Shown: positions 61,551-64,000 of the stretch, one piece after another | Layout of the letters: every line of letters begins with the position of its first letter | How positions within the stretch are numbered: position 1 is the first letter of the stretch | Origin: Bremerella volcania | Lineage (GTDB): Bacteria > Planctomycetota > Planctomycetia > Pirellulales > Pirellulaceae | Direction: 5' to 3' | Assembly: GCF_007748115.1 (NCBI RefSeq) | Contig: NZ_CP036289.1 | Span: 4,030,001-4,094,000 of the forward strand | Length of the DNA stretch: 64,000 nucleotides | Notes under the pieces: model-generated | Database searches by the model: none | Told to the model about the DNA's origin: nothing | What the model saw: the letters and a program-made list of their open reading frames with translations, nothing else | Position numbers and translations under genes: made by a program

Positions 61551-63575
61551 CTATCGTCGACGCGCCCCAGCCGAGGGTCGCTTCTGGCCTGACTTGGGTG
61601 TTGCTGGCTTCCGGGCTTCGGGGGCGACGGCATTAGGGTTATCGGCCTGGCCGGTCAGTTCATACAGAAAGCGGCTCGTTTCGGTGGGGCGTGGTTTGCC
61701 CCATTTCTTGCGAGCCAATGCGAACGAGAAGGTCAACCGTTCCTGGGCTCGGGTGATGCCGACGTAACAGAGCCGGCGTTCTTCTTCGATCGCTTCGTCG
61801 CCATCTTTCAGGCTGCGGCTGTGAGGGAGGATCCCTTCCTCCATGCCAACCATGTAAACGAAAGGAAACTCGAGCCCTTTGGCGGCGTGCAGCGTCATCA
61901 GGATGACGCCGTTTTTTTTGAGCTGTTTCTCTTTCTCGTTGTCGAAACCGTCCCCGGCTAGGGCCGTGTCGTCGAGGAAACCGGCCAGGGTGGCTTTGCT
62001 TTTCTTCTTTTCCTCGTAGGCACTCACGGCATTGACGACCTGCTCGATCGCGGCCTCGCGTGATTCGCGGTCGTTGGGGTCGGGATAGAGCCGCTGAAGT
62101 TCCTGCTGATAGCCGATCGCCCCGATCAAGTCGCGGACGATATCGGTCAACGAATCCTTACCCAAGCGAGCGTGATAATGCTGAATCAAGCGAACGAACT
62201 TGCTGATTGCCTCGGTCGTCGTGGTCGATGCCCCTCCCCGCAGCGCGGCGGCCTGGGGCAGCACTTCCCACAGCGGCTTCCCTTCGCTGGTGGCATGATC
62301 CAGAAGATCCTTCACCGTTTTCTGGCCGATGCCGCGCGGAGGCGTGTTGATGATCCGCAGCAGGGCCACTTCGTCCTGGTGCGAGTTGATCAGCTTCAAG
62401 TAGGAAAGAATGTCGCGGACTTCCTTCCGGTCGAAGAACGACATGCCGCCGATCAGCGTGTACGGTATGTTCATCGCCCGGAACTGCTGCTCAAACGCGC
62501 GAGGCTGTTCGTTGGTGCGGAATAGAATCGCAAAGTCGCGGGGCTCTACGGCCGGATCCTGGATGCGGCGAGCGATGTCGCCGACCACTTCCTCGGCCTC
62601 TTTTTCCTCGTCCTTGAAGTAGAGAACCTTCGGCTGATCGCCCCCATGCCGGGCCGCGTTCAGGACCTTGTCGTAACGCGTGCTGTTGAACGCCACCAGG
62701 CGGTTGGCCACCGTCAAAATGGCGTTGGTGCAGCGGTAGTTGTCGGCCAGAAGTATGACCTTGGCTTCGGGCCAGTCCTCTTTGAAGCGGAGAATGTGCT
62801 TCACTTCGGCTCCGCGCCACGAGTAAATCGACTGGTCGTCATCCCCCACCACGCACAAGTTGCGGTGCCCTTCGGTCAAACCGCGGACAATACGGTACTG
62901 CGAGGCATTCGTGTCCTGGTATTCGTCGATCATCACATGATCGAACAGGGCCGCTTCCTGCTCGCGCACGGTGGGAAAGTTCGTGAACAGTTCTTCGGTG
63001 CATAGCAGCAGGTCGTCAAAATCGAGCGCCCCGCAAGATTTCAGCGCATTCTGATAGCGGCGAAACGCGACCGCGGCGAGGTGGGCCTTGTCGGTGTCGG
63101 CATGGGCGAAGGCCTCTTTGGGACGAATGCCGGCCGACTTCCAGCGACTGATGAAGTTGAGCATATCGCCAGGGCGAAGGGTCTCGTTGGGAACGCGGAT
63201 CTCTCGCAGCACACTCCGGGCAACCATTTCCTGATCGCTACGATCGTAAATCGTATACGTGTTGGGATATCCTAAATGGTTAATATGTCGCCGCAGAACA
63301 CGAACACAATGAGAGTGGAACGTCGAAACGACCGGTTCGTCCTCGGACTGCGTATTTTTTCCCAGCAGCTTAAGGGCACGTTCCTTCATTTCCGCGGCGG
63401 CTTTGTTGGTGAACGTCACCGCCAGGATGCGCTGCGGCTTGATGCCATGTCTGATGAGATTCGCGATGCGGAACGTCACCACCCGGGTCTTGCCCGAGCC
63501 GGCCCCGGCCAGCACCAGCATAGGGCCCGACAAGGTGTTTACCGCTTCCAATTGTGGCGGATTGAGTCCGTTCAC
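61551..63575 (-). CDS. pcrA: UvrD/PcrA-family superfamily 1 DNA helicase
   Basis: 3'-5' SF1A helicase for repair and replication. From GTG 63575 the product is 674 residues. Helicase motifs: NPPQLEAVNTLSGPMLVLAGAGSGKT (motif Q and I), TFTNKAAAEMKER (Ia), MIDEYQDTN (II), GDDDQSIYSWRGA (III), LADNYRCT (IV), MTLHAAKGLEFPFVYMVGMEEG (V) and EERRLCYVGITRAQERL (VI). The longer frame to 63692 adds 39 residues without family similarity. A basic C-terminal tail follows FLYELTG. UvrD, PcrA and Rep cannot be separated by eye. It is divergent from the YihY gene. Confidence 0.9.
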   Translation of the reverse strand: MNGLNPPQLEAVNTLSGPMLVLAGAGSGKTRVVTFRIANLIRHGIKPQRILAVTFTNKAAAEMKERALKLLGKNTQSEDEPVVSTFHSHCVRVLRRHINHLGYPNTYTIYDRSDQEMVARSVLREIRVPNETLRPGDMLNFISRWKSAGIRPKEAFAHADTDKAHLAAVAFRRYQNALKSCGALDFDDLLLCTEELFTNFPTVREQEAALFDHVMIDEYQDTNASQYRIVRGLTEGHRNLCVVGDDDQSIYSWRGAEVKHILRFKEDWPEAKVILLADNYRCTNAILTVANRLVAFNSTRYDKVLNAARHGGDQPKVLYFKDEEKEAEEVVGDIARRIQDPAVEPRDFAILFRTNEQPRAFEQQFRAMNIPYTLIGGMSFFDRKEVRDILSYLKLINSHQDEVALLRIINTPPRGIGQKTVKDLLDHATSEGKPLWEVLPQAAALRGGASTTTTEAISKFVRLIQHYHARLGKDSLTDIVRDLIGAIGYQQELQRLYPDPNDRESREAAIEQVVNAVSAYEEKKKSKATLAGFLDDTALAGDGFDNEKEKQLKKNGVILMTLHAAKGLEFPFVYMVGMEEGILPHSRSLKDGDEAIEEERRLCYVGITRAQERLTFSFALARKKWGKPRPTETSRFLYELTGQADNPNAVAPEARKPATPKSGQKRPSAGARRR

Positions 63576-63783
63576 CCGTTTCTCGTCCGTTCGCTTTCGA
63601 AGAATTCGCTGCCCGATAGCGAGCCAAGTGTCGCGTTTAGGGCTAGGGCCAATTGGCCTCCAGAGCCCATTGATGGTACGAAGTTGCCCCAACGATTTTC
63701 AATGGGGTCTTGCCTAACTTTCCACACTTACGACAACCCACGAGCTACGCGGCGACGCAAGTCCTGGCTAGAATGGCGTTTGA

Positions 63784-64000
63784 ATGTTTAGCGAAGCACC
63801 AGAAAAATCCGCCTCCCAATCCGTCATGCTCGAGCCGTGGAAAAAATTTTGTTCTCGATTCTTCGTCCGCTGGATCGAGAACGATCATTCCACGTCGGCG
63901 GCCGCGATCGCGTTTTACGTGATTTTTTCGCTGGCTCCGATTTTGGTCTTCTCGATTGCGATCGCTGGCGAGGTTCTCGACAGCAACGAAAATGCCCGGG
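63784..64000 (+). CDS. YihY/BrkB family membrane protein, N-terminal part
   Basis: The frame starts at ATG 63784 and runs off the right edge after 72 codons. FVRWIENDHSTSAAAIAFYVIFSLAPILVFSIAIAGEVL matches the first membrane segment of the YihY/BrkB (formerly RNase BN) family, integral membrane proteins of unclear role. Only about a quarter of the expected length is present. It is divergent from the helicase gene, with about 200 bp between starts. Confidence 0.78.
   Translation, partial: MFSEAPEKSASQSVMLEPWKKFCSRFFVRWIENDHSTSAAAIAFYVIFSLAPILVFSIAIAGEVLDSNENAR

Overview
The window is about 58% GC and looks like a planctomycete chromosome, most likely a member of the Pirellulaceae (Blastopirellula/Bremerella-like). 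Evidence for this: a DUF1501 plus DUF1549/DUF1553 cytochrome gene pair, a DUF1559 pseudopilin-like secreted protein, several MJ0042-type zinc-ribbon membrane proteins, a giant extracellular repeat protein with the LEDRSMLSG N-terminal motif, tetrahydromethanopterin C1 genes (mch plus an ATP-grasp ligase), and futalosine-pathway menaquinone genes. Lineage is inferred from gene content only. No rRNA, CRISPR array or classical transposase was seen.

Layout. 0-2.3 kb: start of a giant secreted protein (minus strand, runs off the left edge) with near-identical 104-residue tandem repeats. 3.1-15.5 kb: an eleven-gene collinear minus-strand run: mch, ATP-grasp ligase, oleC-like AMP ligase, zinc-ribbon membrane protein, oleD-like reductase, FabF-type ketosynthase, ACP, two CrtI-type FAD oxidoreductases, FabZ, FabI. 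It looks like a dedicated acyl-chain pathway (unusual lipid, polyene or long-chain olefin) behind C1-transfer genes. 15.8-27.4 kb: housekeeping genes (TPR membrane protein, rluD, PIG-L deacetylase, cbiET/cobL, hydroxyacid dehydrogenase, iscA, iscS, Nudix, queA, GT4, rsmH). 27.5-36 kb: di-haem peroxidase, tRNA-Lys, DUF1501/DUF1553 pair, DUF1802, and a strongly structured candidate RNA. 36-46 kb: secreted proteins (phosphatase-fold, lipoprotein, DUF1559, zinc metalloprotease), an APH-like kinase, and DsbD. 46-64 kb: a small DUF559 element, hisE-hisG, miaA, zinc-ribbon proteins, mqnA-mqnC, a secreted hydrolase, a YhaN/YhaO-like pair whose phosphoesterase partner has lost its metal ligands, a cluster of palindromic repeats, a UvrD/PcrA helicase, and the start of a YihY/BrkB gene.

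The most unusual layer is intergenic. One palindromic repeat family recurs at about ten sites, four times as paired inverted arms around 50-100 bp. Once the arms are extended to 52-bp near-perfect terminal inverted repeats bracketing a DUF559 (Vsr-like nuclease fold) gene whose stop codon lies inside the repeat. This suggests a small, possibly undescribed nuclease-associated mobile element with non-coding derivatives. A second highlight is the 35.6-35.96 kb structured RNA, which contains a 10-nt exact complement of the 16S rRNA 3' tail and ends in a strong terminator.
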